From contig NZ_FOWC01000007.1 in NCBI RefSeq assembly GCF_900115345.1, forward strand, positions 394,491 through 458,490: DNA of 64,000 nt. Direction: 5' to 3'. The position numbers and the translations under genes are program-made. The number at the start of each line of letters is the position of its first letter. Within the stretch, counting starts at the first letter, position 1. This document shows positions 18,093-26,280 of this stretch, one piece after another. This DNA comes from Amycolatopsis rubida (GTDB lineage Bacteria; Actinomycetota; Actinomycetes; Mycobacteriales; Pseudonocardiaceae). The notes under the pieces are model-generated. The model worked only from the letters and a program-made list of their open reading frames with translations, ran no database searches and was not told the DNA's origin.

Positions 18093-19379
18093 TCAGCGCC
18101 GGGCCGCCATCCGGGACAGCGTCATCAGGATCGCCCCGAACACCAGCAGCGCCGCACCGAACACCGCGAGCCGGGGGGTGCTCACGCCGGTCTTCGCCAG
18201 TGCCTGCCGCTGGGGCTGGCTGGTTTCCGGCGCGGCGGTCTGCGTCGGGTGGCTGGTCGTGGCCTTCTGCACGGCCGGTGCCTTCGGCGTCACCTTCGCG
18301 ATCTCGTGGACGCGGGCGGTGAGCGAGTCGGCGTGCTTGGCGTCCGACAGCGATCCCGGCGGATTCGCCTGCTTGCCACCCGCCCAGACGAGACCGCTGA
18401 TGTCCTTCTTCGCCGCAGTGGACGAAGCGGACGCGGGCGGCTTCGTCGCCGAGGACGTCGGGCTGCTGGACGTCGTCGGGCTCGTCTTCGTCGTGGTGCT
18501 CGGCGAAGCGGTCGCCGAACTGGTCGGGGTCTTGGTCGCCGAGGAGGTCGGCGGCGCGCTCGTGGTCGGCTTCGTCGACGTCGGCGGCTTCGTCGAGGTG
18601 GCCGGCTTCGGCGGAGCCGGGGCCTCGCTCTTCGGGGCTTCGCCGCCGGCGAGCTTGATCAACTGCTCCATCGAGCCGTTGAACGAGTCCTGGTCGCCGG
18701 GCTTGTTGCCGGAGTCGGAGTACTGCCAGACGGTGTAGTAGCGCCAGCCCGAGGGCAGCGGGCCCGCGCTCTGCGCGTAGCGGGCGATGAACAGCGGATG
18801 CGTGTCGCCGAACGCCGCCGAGTTCCCGGTGCAGGTCTTCCACCAGTCGGTCGTGGTGTAGAGCATCGGCCAGCGCGACGTTTTCGCGTGCAGCCGTTCG
18901 GAGAACGACTTCACCCACGACACCATCGCCGGTTTCGACAGGCCGAAGCAGGTCGAGCCGTACGGGTTGTATTCGATGTCCAGCATCGGCGGCATGGTGC
19001 GGCCGTCCGCGGACCAGCCGCCGCCGTGCGCCACGAAATAGTCCGCCTGCGTCGCGCCGTCGGACACGTCCGGACGCGCGAAGTGGTACGCGCCGCGGAT
19101 CATCCCGACGTCGTAAGAGCCGTTGTACTGCTGCGCGAAGTACGGGTTGCGATACCCGGTGCCCTCGGTCGCCTTGACGTACGCGAAACGCGCGCCGGCG
19201 TTCCAGGCCGCCTTCCAGTCCACATTGCCCTGGTGTCCGGACACGTCCATGCCCGGCACCTCGGCAGGCGCTGCCGCCGCCTGGGGCGCGTGCAGCAGCC
19301 CCAGCGCTCCGGCGGCAGCCACCGCCGCCGCCGCGACGATCGCACCCGCCCGAGCCGCTATCCGCCCGGAGCCCGTCAT
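18093..19379 (-). CDS. GH25 lysozyme with sortase-type LAKTG wall anchor
   Basis: The 428-residue protein has a signal peptide ending near AAAAPAE and a GH25 domain (about 45-245) opening GMDVSGHQGNVDW and containing the catalytic DIEYN motif. A 100-residue Ser/Thr/Pro/Ala stalk follows, then the sorting signal LAKTG, a hydrophobic span and a basic tail RMAARR. It should cleave muramyl bonds of peptidoglycan while anchored to the wall by an actinobacterial class E sortase. The ATG is preceded by a strong GAGGGAG site. The sortase gene is not in the window. Confidence 0.92.
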   Translation of the reverse strand: MTGSGRIAARAGAIVAAAAVAAAGALGLLHAPQAAAAPAEVPGMDVSGHQGNVDWKAAWNAGARFAYVKATEGTGYRNPYFAQQYNGSYDVGMIRGAYHFARPDVSDGATQADYFVAHGGGWSADGRTMPPMLDIEYNPYGSTCFGLSKPAMVSWVKSFSERLHAKTSRWPMLYTTTDWWKTCTGNSAAFGDTHPLFIARYAQSAGPLPSGWRYYTVWQYSDSGNKPGDQDSFNGSMEQLIKLAGGEAPKSEAPAPPKPATSTKPPTSTKPTTSAPPTSSATKTPTSSATASPSTTTKTSPTTSSSPTSSATKPPASASSTAAKKDISGLVWAGGKQANPPGSLSDAKHADSLTARVHEIAKVTPKAPAVQKATTSHPTQTAAPETSQPQRQALAKTGVSTPRLAVFGAALLVFGAILMTLSRMAARR

Positions 19380-19950
19380 CCTCTACTCCCTCTTCTTTTC
19401 CCGCCCGGGGAGCGCTCCGGCCGTCCGCCTCTCTTCCCCAAGAGCGGCACCGGATCACCTGGGCGAGCCCCAGTGTGTGTGACACGCGGGACGCCTGTAA
19501 ACCACTGGGAGTGATGTGACGCGTGGTACACAAGAGGTTTTCCGAGGTCACCGGGGGTACGCCCGGTCCCTGCCGGGAGGAAACTCACCCATCCCGGGTC
19601 ACTGTCGGCGGCCGGCCCGCCACCCGTCGCAGCGGGCGAGCACGCGCGCCGGGACCGGAGCGCAGCACCGTCCGGACCGGACCGCAGTTGTCTCGAATCC
19701 GAAGTTCCCTCCGCGCGCAAGGGCCGAAGGTCGTTCGCCCGGACCTGTCCGGGACACGCCCGCGGCACGCGGCACGCCCGGCCCGGCGAGCCGTTCACGA
19801 ACAACTTCGCCGCACCGGAAACCGTTGCCCGCACTGCGGAAATCGCCTTCTACCAGCACTTTTCGCGCCAGCGCCGGTAATGGCCCGGACACGCAGCGTC
19901 AACCAGGCGGCCGTCTTCGCAACATCTTGGCAACCGGCTTGACACCGGCT
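19380..19950. other. Long intergenic region between lysozyme and das operon
   Basis: About 570 bases without a supportable gene. The lysozyme promoter should lie in the first 200 bases, where alternating GTGTGTGACACGC and GTGATGTGACGCG motifs occur. The stretch 19600-19930 has no obvious signal. A TTGACA hexamer at 19939-19944 immediately precedes the first DasR-like operator and may be the das -35 box. Confidence 0.5.
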
Positions 19951-19964
19951 GTGGTCCGGACCAC
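19951..19964. promoter_or_regulatory. DasR-responsive element (dre), first copy
   Basis: GTGGTCCGGACCAC is a perfect 14-bp palindrome containing the core TGGTC-N2-GACCA of the dre consensus (ACTGGTCTAGACCACT in Streptomyces). It lies 77 bases upstream of the dasA start codon and seven bases after a TTGACA hexamer, so a bound GntR-family repressor would occlude the promoter. Confidence 0.7.
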
Positions 19965-19974
19965 CCTGCTGAAC

Positions 19975-19990
19975 ATTGGTCTACACCATT
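19975..19990. promoter_or_regulatory. DasR-responsive element (dre), second copy
   Basis: ATTGGTCTACACCATT matches the dre consensus with one break in the inner dyad (CTAC in place of CTAG). Its centre is 25 bp from the centre of the first copy, and it is 51 bases before the dasA start. Family knowledge: DasR releases DNA when glucosamine-6-phosphate accumulates. Confidence 0.8.
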
Positions 19991-20040
19991 TGTCATTCAG
20001 CCCCGGTCGCCGACGACCGGGCACCGAAAGGACGAGACAC

Positions 20041-21333
20041 GTGAAGCGCTGGCTCAAGCTGGCGGCGGGAGCCGCCGCCATCACGCTCGCCACAGCCGGC
20101 TGCGCCGGCTCAGGCGGGAGTGAGAACGCCTCGAGCGCTGGGGGCGCGCAGGACGGCAAGCTGACCGTCTGGCTCATGACCGGCTCCGCGCCGGACAGCC
20201 TGACCGCCGCCCTCAACAAGGAATTCGAGGCCGCCCACCCCGGCGTCAAGGTCGACTACCAGATCCAGCAGTGGAACGGCATCCAGCAGAAGCTGACCAC
20301 CGCGCTGGCGAGCGACACCCCGCCGGACGTCATCGAGGTCGGCAACACCCAGACGCCGGCGTTCGCCGCCCAAGGCGTGCTGGCCGACCTCTCCGGCGAC
20401 GTCGGCAACCTCAACGGCGGGCAGTGGCTCGCCGGGCTCAAGGCGTCCGGCCAGTACGACGGCAAAACCGTCGGCGTGCCGTTCTACGCCGCCAACCGCG
20501 TCGTCATGTACCGCAAGGACATGTTCGAGCAGGCGGGCATCACCCAGCCGCCCGCCTCGAACGACGAATGGCTCGCGGACATCGCGAAGCTGAAGACGAA
20601 GTTCGGCGGCGACCCGCAGTTCCAGCCGCTCTACATGCCGGGCCAGAACTGGTACGCGCTGTCGTCGTTCATCTGGGACAACGGCGGCGACATCGCCAAG
20701 GCCGAGGGCAAGTCCTTCAAGTCGTCGCTGAACACGCCGGAAGCCAAGGCGGGCCTCGAGTTCTACAAGAAGCTCGTGGACGCCTCCGGCACCACCGCGC
20801 CCAAGGACAACGACGAGGCCACGCCGCAGCAGGCGGGCATCTACGGCGCGGGCAAGGTCGCCATGTTCATCGGCACCCCGAACGAGGTGGCGACCGCGGC
20901 CAAGACCGACCCGGGCATCACCGCCAAGACCGGTGCGTTCCCGATCCCGTCGAAGACCGCGGGCCAGACCGCCCCGGTGTTCCTCGGCGGCTCGAACCTG
21001 GTCGTCCCGCTCAACAGCAAGCACCAGGACCTCGCCAAGGACTACCTGAAGCTGCTGACCAGCACCAAGTACATGACGCAGCTCGCCGCCGGCGGCTACG
21101 TGCCGGGCACCTCCACCGACGTCAGCGCCCTGGACAAGGACCCGGTGGGCGCGGTGATGGCCAAGGCGTCGAAGAACGGCCACGCGATGCCGGCCAGTCC
21201 GAAGTGGGGCGAGGTCGAATCCGGCCAGAACCCGCTGAAGGACATGCTGACCGCCTACCTGACCGGGAAGAAGACCCTGGACCAGGCCGCGGCCGACGCG
21301 AACACCGCCCTCGACAAGATCATCGGCGGATGA
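20041..21333 (+). CDS. dasA: Chitooligosaccharide ABC transporter solute-binding lipoprotein DasA-like
   Basis: A 430-residue family-1 sugar-binding lipoprotein with leader MKRWLKLAAGAAAITLATAGC (lipobox TAGC). Landmarks are VWLMTGSAPDSLTAALNKEF and the C-terminal repeat of short helices ending ANTALDKIIGG. It should bind chitobiose or a related N-acetylglucosamine oligomer outside the membrane. The assignment as das rather than another sugar operon rests on the dre sites and on the GH3 hexosaminidase at the operon end. GTG 20041 is preceded by GAAAGGA. Its stop overlaps dasB as ATGA. Confidence 0.85.
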   Translation: MKRWLKLAAGAAAITLATAGCAGSGGSENASSAGGAQDGKLTVWLMTGSAPDSLTAALNKEFEAAHPGVKVDYQIQQWNGIQQKLTTALASDTPPDVIEVGNTQTPAFAAQGVLADLSGDVGNLNGGQWLAGLKASGQYDGKTVGVPFYAANRVVMYRKDMFEQAGITQPPASNDEWLADIAKLKTKFGGDPQFQPLYMPGQNWYALSSFIWDNGGDIAKAEGKSFKSSLNTPEAKAGLEFYKKLVDASGTTAPKDNDEATPQQAGIYGAGKVAMFIGTPNEVATAAKTDPGITAKTGAFPIPSKTAGQTAPVFLGGSNLVVPLNSKHQDLAKDYLKLLTSTKYMTQLAAGGYVPGTSTDVSALDKDPVGAVMAKASKNGHAMPASPKWGEVESGQNPLKDMLTAYLTGKKTLDQAAADANTALDKIIGG

Positions 21334-22316
21334 CCGCGACGAAGGACAAGCCGATGCCGGCGGGGGCGACCCCGCCGGCATCGGCGCACGTCGGGGCGGC
21401 GCGGAAGCGGGGCAGCGGCTGGTTCGGCGAACGGCTCATGCCGTACCTGCTGATCCTGCCCGCGCTCGCCGCCGTGCTGGTGCTGCTCGGCTGGCCCACC
21501 GTTCAGATGCTCGGCATCAGCCTCCGCCAGCTCGACCTGCGCGAGCTGGTGACCGGCAAGATGGTGTGGATCGGCTTCAAGAACTACACCGACGTGCTGT
21601 CCGATCCCGAGTTCTGGGCAGTCGCGATCCGCACGATCCTCTTCACCGGCGCGCTCGTCGCCGCAACCCTGCTCGTGGCGCTGCTGATCGCGGTGCTGAT
21701 GCGCCACCTCAACCCGGTGCTGCGGATCTTCGTGCAGGTTTCGCTGGTCCTCGCGTGGGCGGTGCCGGTCATCGCCACCACCACGGTGTTCCAGTGGATC
21801 TTCGACCAGCAGTACGGCATCCTCAACAAGACGCTGGACCGGCTGGGCTTCCATTCGTTCATCGGGTACTCGTGGTTCTCCAGCGGCCCGAGCACCCTCG
21901 TGGTGATCGGGCTGCTGGTGCTGTGGCAGGCCGTGCCGTTCGTCGCGTTCACGCTCTACGCGGGCCTCATCGGCGTGCCGCGCGAGCAGTACGAGGCGGC
22001 GGGCATCGACGGGGCCGGGCCGTGGCAGACCTTCCGCGCGGTCAGCTGGCCCGCGATCCGGCCGATCCTGACGATGGTGACGTTCCTGTCGATGCTGTGG
22101 GACTTCAACATGTTCGCCCAGGTGTGGGCCATCCGCCAGGGCGGCCCGGACGGCGCGAGCACGACGCTGGCGATCCTGCAGTACCTCAAGGGCATCGCGG
22201 GCAGCCACTTCGGCTCCGCCGCGGCCATCGCCACCATCATGCTGGTGCTGCTCCTGCTGGTCACCGGCCGGTACGTGCAGCTGCTGGTCCGGACCAAGGA
22301 CGGGGAGATCGCATGA
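21330..22316 (+). CDS. dasB: Sugar ABC transporter permease DasB-like
   Basis: The 328-residue permease has six spans (first around LMPYLLILPALAAVLVLLG) and the EAA coupling loop EQYEAAGIDGAGPWQTFRAV, typical of MalF-type carbohydrate permeases. It forms the inner-membrane channel with DasC. Start and stop both overlap neighbours by ATGA, so the operon is translationally coupled. No ATPase is encoded in the operon; in Streptomyces the shared ATPase MsiK serves such importers. Confidence 0.88.
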   Translation: MTATKDKPMPAGATPPASAHVGAARKRGSGWFGERLMPYLLILPALAAVLVLLGWPTVQMLGISLRQLDLRELVTGKMVWIGFKNYTDVLSDPEFWAVAIRTILFTGALVAATLLVALLIAVLMRHLNPVLRIFVQVSLVLAWAVPVIATTTVFQWIFDQQYGILNKTLDRLGFHSFIGYSWFSSGPSTLVVIGLLVLWQAVPFVAFTLYAGLIGVPREQYEAAGIDGAGPWQTFRAVSWPAIRPILTMVTFLSMLWDFNMFAQVWAIRQGGPDGASTTLAILQYLKGIAGSHFGSAAAIATIMLVLLLLVTGRYVQLLVRTKDGEIA

Positions 22317-23143
22317 GGAAGTCCCTGCCCGCCCGGGTGCTGGTGTCGATCGCCGGCCTCTTCGTGGCGCTGCTGTTCCTCTTCCCGACGTACTGGATGT
22401 TCACCACGTCGCTGAAGACGCCGGGCGACGTGCTGTCGCCGAAGTACGATCTGATCCCGACCTCGGCGACGCTGTCGAACTTCGCGTCGGCGCTGACCAA
22501 GCCCGGGTTCGTCACGTACCTGACCAACAGCCTGATCGTGACGCTCGGCGCGGTGCTGGCCGCCCTGGTGGTGGGCGTGCTCGCGGCGATCCCGCTCGCG
22601 CGCTTCCGCTTCCGCGGCCGCAAGGGGTTCCTGCTGCTGATCCTGGTGGCGCAGCTGGCCCCGCTCTCGGCGCTGTTCATCCCGATGTACCTGCTGATGC
22701 GCGACATCGGGCTGCTGAACACGCTGCCGTCGCTGCTGCTGGTGTACTTCGCGACGTCGCTGCCGTTCACCGTGTGGATGCTCTACGGGTTCGTCAACGG
22801 CATCCCGTACGACCTCGAAGAGGCCGCGATGATCGACGGCTGCAGCCGGGTCGGCGCGTTCCGCCGGGTCACGCTGCCGCTGCTCGGGCCGGGCCTGGTG
22901 ACCACGTCGGTGTTCAGCTTCATCACCGCGTGGAACGAGTTCCTGTTCGCGCTGGTGTTCATGCGGGACCAGTCGAAGCAGACGCTGCCGGTGTGGCTGT
23001 CGTCGTTCAAGACGGCGTTCTCGATCGACTGGGGCGGCGTCATGGCCGCGTCGGTGATCTACGCGATCCCCGCGGTGATCTTCTTCCTGATCGTGCAACG
23101 GAAACTCGTGTCCGGCATGACCGCGGGCGCGGTGAAGGGATGA
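22313..23143 (+). CDS. dasC: Sugar ABC transporter permease DasC-like
   Basis: The 276-residue MalG-type permease begins MRKSLPARVLVSIAGLFVAL. It has the loop TYWMFTTSLKTPGDV, the EAA motif DLEEAAMIDGCSRVGAFRRV, and ends SGMTAGAVKG, as MalG-like subunits characteristically do. It partners DasB. The ATG overlaps the dasB stop and its own stop overlaps the hexosaminidase start. Confidence 0.9.
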   Translation: MRKSLPARVLVSIAGLFVALLFLFPTYWMFTTSLKTPGDVLSPKYDLIPTSATLSNFASALTKPGFVTYLTNSLIVTLGAVLAALVVGVLAAIPLARFRFRGRKGFLLLILVAQLAPLSALFIPMYLLMRDIGLLNTLPSLLLVYFATSLPFTVWMLYGFVNGIPYDLEEAAMIDGCSRVGAFRRVTLPLLGPGLVTTSVFSFITAWNEFLFALVFMRDQSKQTLPVWLSSFKTAFSIDWGGVMAASVIYAIPAVIFFLIVQRKLVSGMTAGAVKG

Positions 23144-24591
23144 CGGTGGCTGACCCCCGCAGGCTGGCCGAAGCCGTGCTGCTGCCCGGGTTCGAGGGCA
23201 CGACCGCGCCGGACTGGGTGCGCCGCCGCATCGCCGAGGGGCTCGGCGGCGTGATCCTGTTCGGCCGCAACGTGGCCGACGACGAACAGGTCGCCGCGCT
23301 CGCCTCGGCGCTGCGGTCCGAGCGGGACGGCGTGGTCGTCGGAATCGACGAGGAGGGCGGCGACGTCACCCGCCTCGACGTCGGCAAGGGCTCGTTCGTG
23401 CCCGGCCCGCTCGCACTGGGCGCGGCCGGGGATCCGGAGCTGACCGCGTCCGTCGCGGCCGCTCTCGGCGAGCGGCTGGCGGCGTGCGGGGTCACGGTCA
23501 ACCTCGCGCCGTGCGCGGATCTCACGCTCGCGGCGGAAGATCCGGGCATCGGCGTGCGGGCGTTCGGCTCGGACCCGGCGGCGGCCTCGCCGCACGTCGC
23601 GGCGTTCGTGACCGGCATGCAGAAGTACGGGGTCGCCGCTTGTGCGAAACACTTCCCCGGACACGGCGCGGCGACCGAGGATTCGCACCTCTCGCTGCCC
23701 GTGCTGCCGCGGACCGCCGACGAGCTTCGGAAGACCGAACTCGTCCCGTTCGCCGCGGCGATCGAGGCGGGCGTCCGGACGGTCATGTCCGGGCACCTCG
23801 TCGTGCGGGAATGGGGCGAGGAACCGGCGACGTTCAACCGGACCGCGCTCGCCGACGTGCTGCGCGGCGAACTGGGGTTCACCGGAGCGGTCATCACCGA
23901 CGCGTTGGAGATGGGCGCCGTTTCCGGGGCGTACGGACGGCACGACGGGCTCGGCGAGGCTTCGGTCCGGGCCCTCCTGGGCGGCGCGGACGCGCTGTGC
24001 CTCGGCGGCGCCGCGTTCGACGCCGAGACGTTGGACCGGACCGCGGAGGCGATCGTCGCGGCGGTGACCGAGGGACGGCTTTCCCTGGAGCGGCTCGCCG
24101 ACGCCGCTGCCCGGACCGCTTCGCTGGGCGCCTCCCCCGCCCCCGCCACGGTCCGGCCGGTGGACTACTCGCTCGGGCTGTCCGCCGCGCGGGCCGCCCT
24201 GCGGATCACCGGCACGCCGCGGTTGACGGGCCCGTCGCTCGTGGTGGACGTGCAGACCGAACCGGGCATCGCCGCCGGGCCGATGCCGTGGGGACTGGGC
24301 GCGCATCTGGCCGAACTGGTTCCGGGCATCCGGACGCTTTCGGTCTCCCCGGACGATGTCTCGACGGTGCTGGCCGAGGCCGCGTCGGCGGAGAGCGTCG
24401 TGGTGGTGACCCGGGAAGCGCACCGGCATCCGGCGGTCCGGGAGTTCCTGGCCGGCCTGTCCACTGTGGACTACATCCGGGTCGAGACCGGGGTGCCCGG
24501 GCCGGAATCCGGTGCCGCGCCGAGGATCGACACGTTCAGCGGCTCCTACGTCAGCCTGCGGGCGGCGGCGGAGTACCTCGCTCGCTCCTGA
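23140..24591 (+). CDS. dasD: GH3 beta-N-acetylhexosaminidase (DasD/NagZ-like)
   Basis: A 483-residue family-3 glycosidase. The KHFPGHGAATEDSH loop provides the His-Asp acid/base dyad characteristic of NagZ-type enzymes, and VITDALEMGAVSG carries the catalytic aspartate nucleophile. A C-terminal domain of about 150 residues follows the TIM barrel. No signal peptide is visible, so it should act inside the cell on the imported disaccharide, releasing N-acetylglucosamine. As last gene of the operon it matches dasABCD of Streptomyces. The ATG overlaps the dasC stop. Confidence 0.88.
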   Translation: MTVADPRRLAEAVLLPGFEGTTAPDWVRRRIAEGLGGVILFGRNVADDEQVAALASALRSERDGVVVGIDEEGGDVTRLDVGKGSFVPGPLALGAAGDPELTASVAAALGERLAACGVTVNLAPCADLTLAAEDPGIGVRAFGSDPAAASPHVAAFVTGMQKYGVAACAKHFPGHGAATEDSHLSLPVLPRTADELRKTELVPFAAAIEAGVRTVMSGHLVVREWGEEPATFNRTALADVLRGELGFTGAVITDALEMGAVSGAYGRHDGLGEASVRALLGGADALCLGGAAFDAETLDRTAEAIVAAVTEGRLSLERLADAAARTASLGASPAPATVRPVDYSLGLSAARAALRITGTPRLTGPSLVVDVQTEPGIAAGPMPWGLGAHLAELVPGIRTLSVSPDDVSTVLAEAASAESVVVVTREAHRHPAVREFLAGLSTVDYIRVETGVPGPESGAAPRIDTFSGSYVSLRAAAEYLARS

Positions 24592-24595
24592 CCCC

Positions 24596-24650
24596 GTGCG
24601 TGTGGGGAACCCTCAGGGAATCTGATTGCCTGAGGGTTCCCCACACGCAC
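24596..24650. terminator. Perfect 22-bp hairpin between dasD and the convergent anti-sigma gene
   Basis: Arms 24596-24617 and 24629-24650 are exact inverted complements of 22 bases (left arm begins GTGCGTGTGGGGAACCC) around an 11-base loop. There is no U-tract, as is usual in actinobacteria. Sitting between two converging genes it should stop transcription from both sides. A related hairpin with the shared GGGGAAC core lies at 49536-49580. Confidence 0.85.
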
Positions 24651-24665
24651 CTTCGGATCGCGCGG

Positions 24666-25100
24666 CTAAAGGGCCAGTTCGGCCCAGACGGTCTTCCCGC
24701 CTGCCCGGGATGATTGGCCCCAGCGCACGGCGATCGCGTTGATCAGGGCCATCCCGCGTCCTCCGCCCTCGTACCCTTCCCGGTAGCGCGCGAAGGCCGG
24801 GAGCGAATCGGACACCTCGATCAGGAGCCGGTCACCGCGCAAGGACAGGGCCAGCGTGCACGGCGGGCGGGCGTGCCGCATCGCGTTGCAGACCATTTCG
24901 TCGAGCGCCAGGCGCACGTCGGCCACCGCGTCCGCGCCGGTGCGCGGCCGATGGCCGCGCACGAACGCCGCTGCCTGGTCCCGGATCCGGCGCAACGTCG
25001 TGGAATCCTGCGCCACTGCCAGGTCCAGCCGCGGGACCGCGCCTCCCGGCGACACGGCGCGCGCGGGCAAGCGACTGGACCGCAATTCCTCCACACTCAT
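24666..25100 (-). CDS. Anti-sigma factor serine kinase-type ATP-binding protein (HATPase_c_2)
   Basis: The 144-residue RsbW/SpoIIAB-like ATPase has the N-box ALDEMVCNAMRHA, an acidic G1 strand LIEVSDSLPAFARY and the G2 loop GGRGMALINAIAVRWG. Such proteins phosphorylate STAS antagonists and sequester sigma factors. The start is set by GGAGGAGGT 8 bases upstream. It opens the stress-signalling region that holds STAS and GAF-ANTAR genes, its likely partners, though partner identity is inference. Confidence 0.85.
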   Translation of the reverse strand: MSVEELRSSRLPARAVSPGGAVPRLDLAVAQDSTTLRRIRDQAAAFVRGHRPRTGADAVADVRLALDEMVCNAMRHARPPCTLALSLRGDRLLIEVSDSLPAFARYREGYEGGGRGMALINAIAVRWGQSSRAGGKTVWAELAL

Positions 25101-25305
25101 CGCTCGACCTCCTCCTCGGCCGGTATTGCGCTGCACGAAGAAAGTACCCGCACGGTCCGTTGTCAATTCTTCAATACTGGCCGCGAATTCCCGCGGCAAT
25201 TTATCAGCAGTTCCCCGCGAGCTGGGTACCCATGGGCCGCAGGCGCCAAACCGCACGCCCGGAAACTGTGCGCGAAGTCGCTCGCCGCAAGGTTTTCCGG
25301 GACTG

Positions 25306-25330
25306 GTTTCGCTCTTGCCGTGCGGGGTTT
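25306..25330 (+). promoter_or_regulatory. Sigma-B-like promoter before membrane protein gene
   Basis: GTTT (25306-25309), a 15-base spacer and GGGTTT (25325-25330) fit the actinobacterial SigB/SigF pattern GTTT-N15-16-GGGTA with one deviation in the -10 element. It lies 25 bases before the start codon. Confidence 0.45.
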
Positions 25331-25354
25331 CGTGCGCTGTGCCACCTTTTTCCC

Positions 25355-25846
25355 ATGACTGACATGCCTGCTTACCCGTCCCCTTCCGCCGGAACTCCCG
25401 CCGAAGCCCCGCCTCGCCCCGCGGTGCTCACCGGCGCGTTCTGGGCATTCGTCGCCGCGACGGTGGCCGGCCTTGTCGGAGCTGTGTTCCTGTTCTTCGC
25501 GCGGGACGCGCTGGCCGACGCGATGCGAAGAGCGAATGAGCAGAACGCCGCGCGCCTCACCGACGCCCAGATCGACCAGGCGGTCACGATCGGCATCGTC
25601 ATCGCGGTCGTGATCGCGGTCGTGATCGCGTTGCTGCGCCTGCTGTTCGCGTTCAAACTCCGCGCGGGCCGCAACTGGGCGAGGATCGTGCTCACTGTGC
25701 TCACCGCGCTGCAGGTGGTCTCCCTGCTGGCCGGCCAGAGCACGGTCATCGGCTACGTCAGCACCGCCTTGGCTCTGCTCGGCGTGATCCTTTCCTTTCT
25801 CCCGGAAGCCAATCAGTACATCGCCGCGGCGAAGGCGCCCCGCTGA
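25355..25846 (+). CDS. Small four-span membrane protein
   Basis: The 163-residue protein has a Pro/Ala-rich N-terminus and about four membrane helices (AFWAFVAATVAGLVGAVFLF; VTIGIVIAVVIAVVIALLRL; a pair near the C-terminus around IVLTVLTALQVVSLL and VSTALALLGVILSFL). The pattern resembles small membrane proteins seen beside stress genes in Amycolatopsis, but I cannot name the family. An ATG three codons further in is the alternative start. A sigma-B-like promoter precedes it. Confidence 0.7.
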   Translation: MTDMPAYPSPSAGTPAEAPPRPAVLTGAFWAFVAATVAGLVGAVFLFFARDALADAMRRANEQNAARLTDAQIDQAVTIGIVIAVVIAVVIALLRLLFAFKLRAGRNWARIVLTVLTALQVVSLLAGQSTVIGYVSTALALLGVILSFLPEANQYIAAAKAPR

Positions 25847-25859
25847 CCGCGGGCCGCTG

Positions 25860-25884
25860 GTTTGCGCACTGGCCTCAGCGGGTA
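25860..25884 (+). promoter_or_regulatory. Sigma-B-type promoter of csbD
   Basis: GTTT (25860-25863), a 16-base spacer and GGGTA (25880-25884) match the actinobacterial general-stress promoter exactly. It stands 38 bases before a gene whose Bacillus namesake belongs to the sigma-B regulon. An almost identical element precedes the SRPBCC gene at 32792. Confidence 0.7.
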
Positions 25885-25922
25885 GCCCCGGAATCCCCGG
25901 ACACGAAGAGAGGGCATCGACG

Positions 25923-26099
25923 ATGAGCGACACCGCCGGACACAAGGCCGAGGAGCTCAAGGGCAAGGCCAAAGAAGCGCTCGGCAATGCCACCGGGAAC
26001 GAGCAGTGGCAGGCCGAGGGGAAGGCCGAACAGGCGAAGGGCGCGCTCAAGCAAGCGGGAGAAAAGGTCAAGGACGCCGTCAAAGGCGTGAAAGACTGA
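25923..26099 (+). CDS. CsbD-family general stress protein
   Basis: A 58-residue hydrophilic, lysine- and alanine-rich protein, MSDTAGHKAEELKGKAKEAL onward, with the diagnostic GNATGNEQWQAEGKAEQAKG segment of CsbD/YjbJ proteins. These are abundant stress-induced cytoplasmic proteins without known activity. GAGAGGG sits about 11 bases upstream of the ATG. Confidence 0.93.
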   Translation: MSDTAGHKAEELKGKAKEALGNATGNEQWQAEGKAEQAKGALKQAGEKVKDAVKGVKD

Positions 26100-26280
26100 C
26101 CAGCGATCGGATCGGCGGCCGGGACTTCGGTTCCGGCCGCCGGCCCTTGTCCGCCCTCCCTCCGCGGCTTCGGCCGCCGGGCACGCCCTCCCTCGTCGCC
26201 AGCTGCCGGTCCGGTTTCACGGCCCGGTAAGGTCACCGGCGGTGCGACCCGGTGGCGGGGCAGCGAACGAGGAGGCCGGG

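Noticed and set aside
19380..19560. ydaO/c-di-AMP riboswitch before the wall lysozyme
   Set aside because: Wall hydrolases in this group often have one, but the conserved GCCGAA and GGGTGAATC cores are not present on the minus strand.
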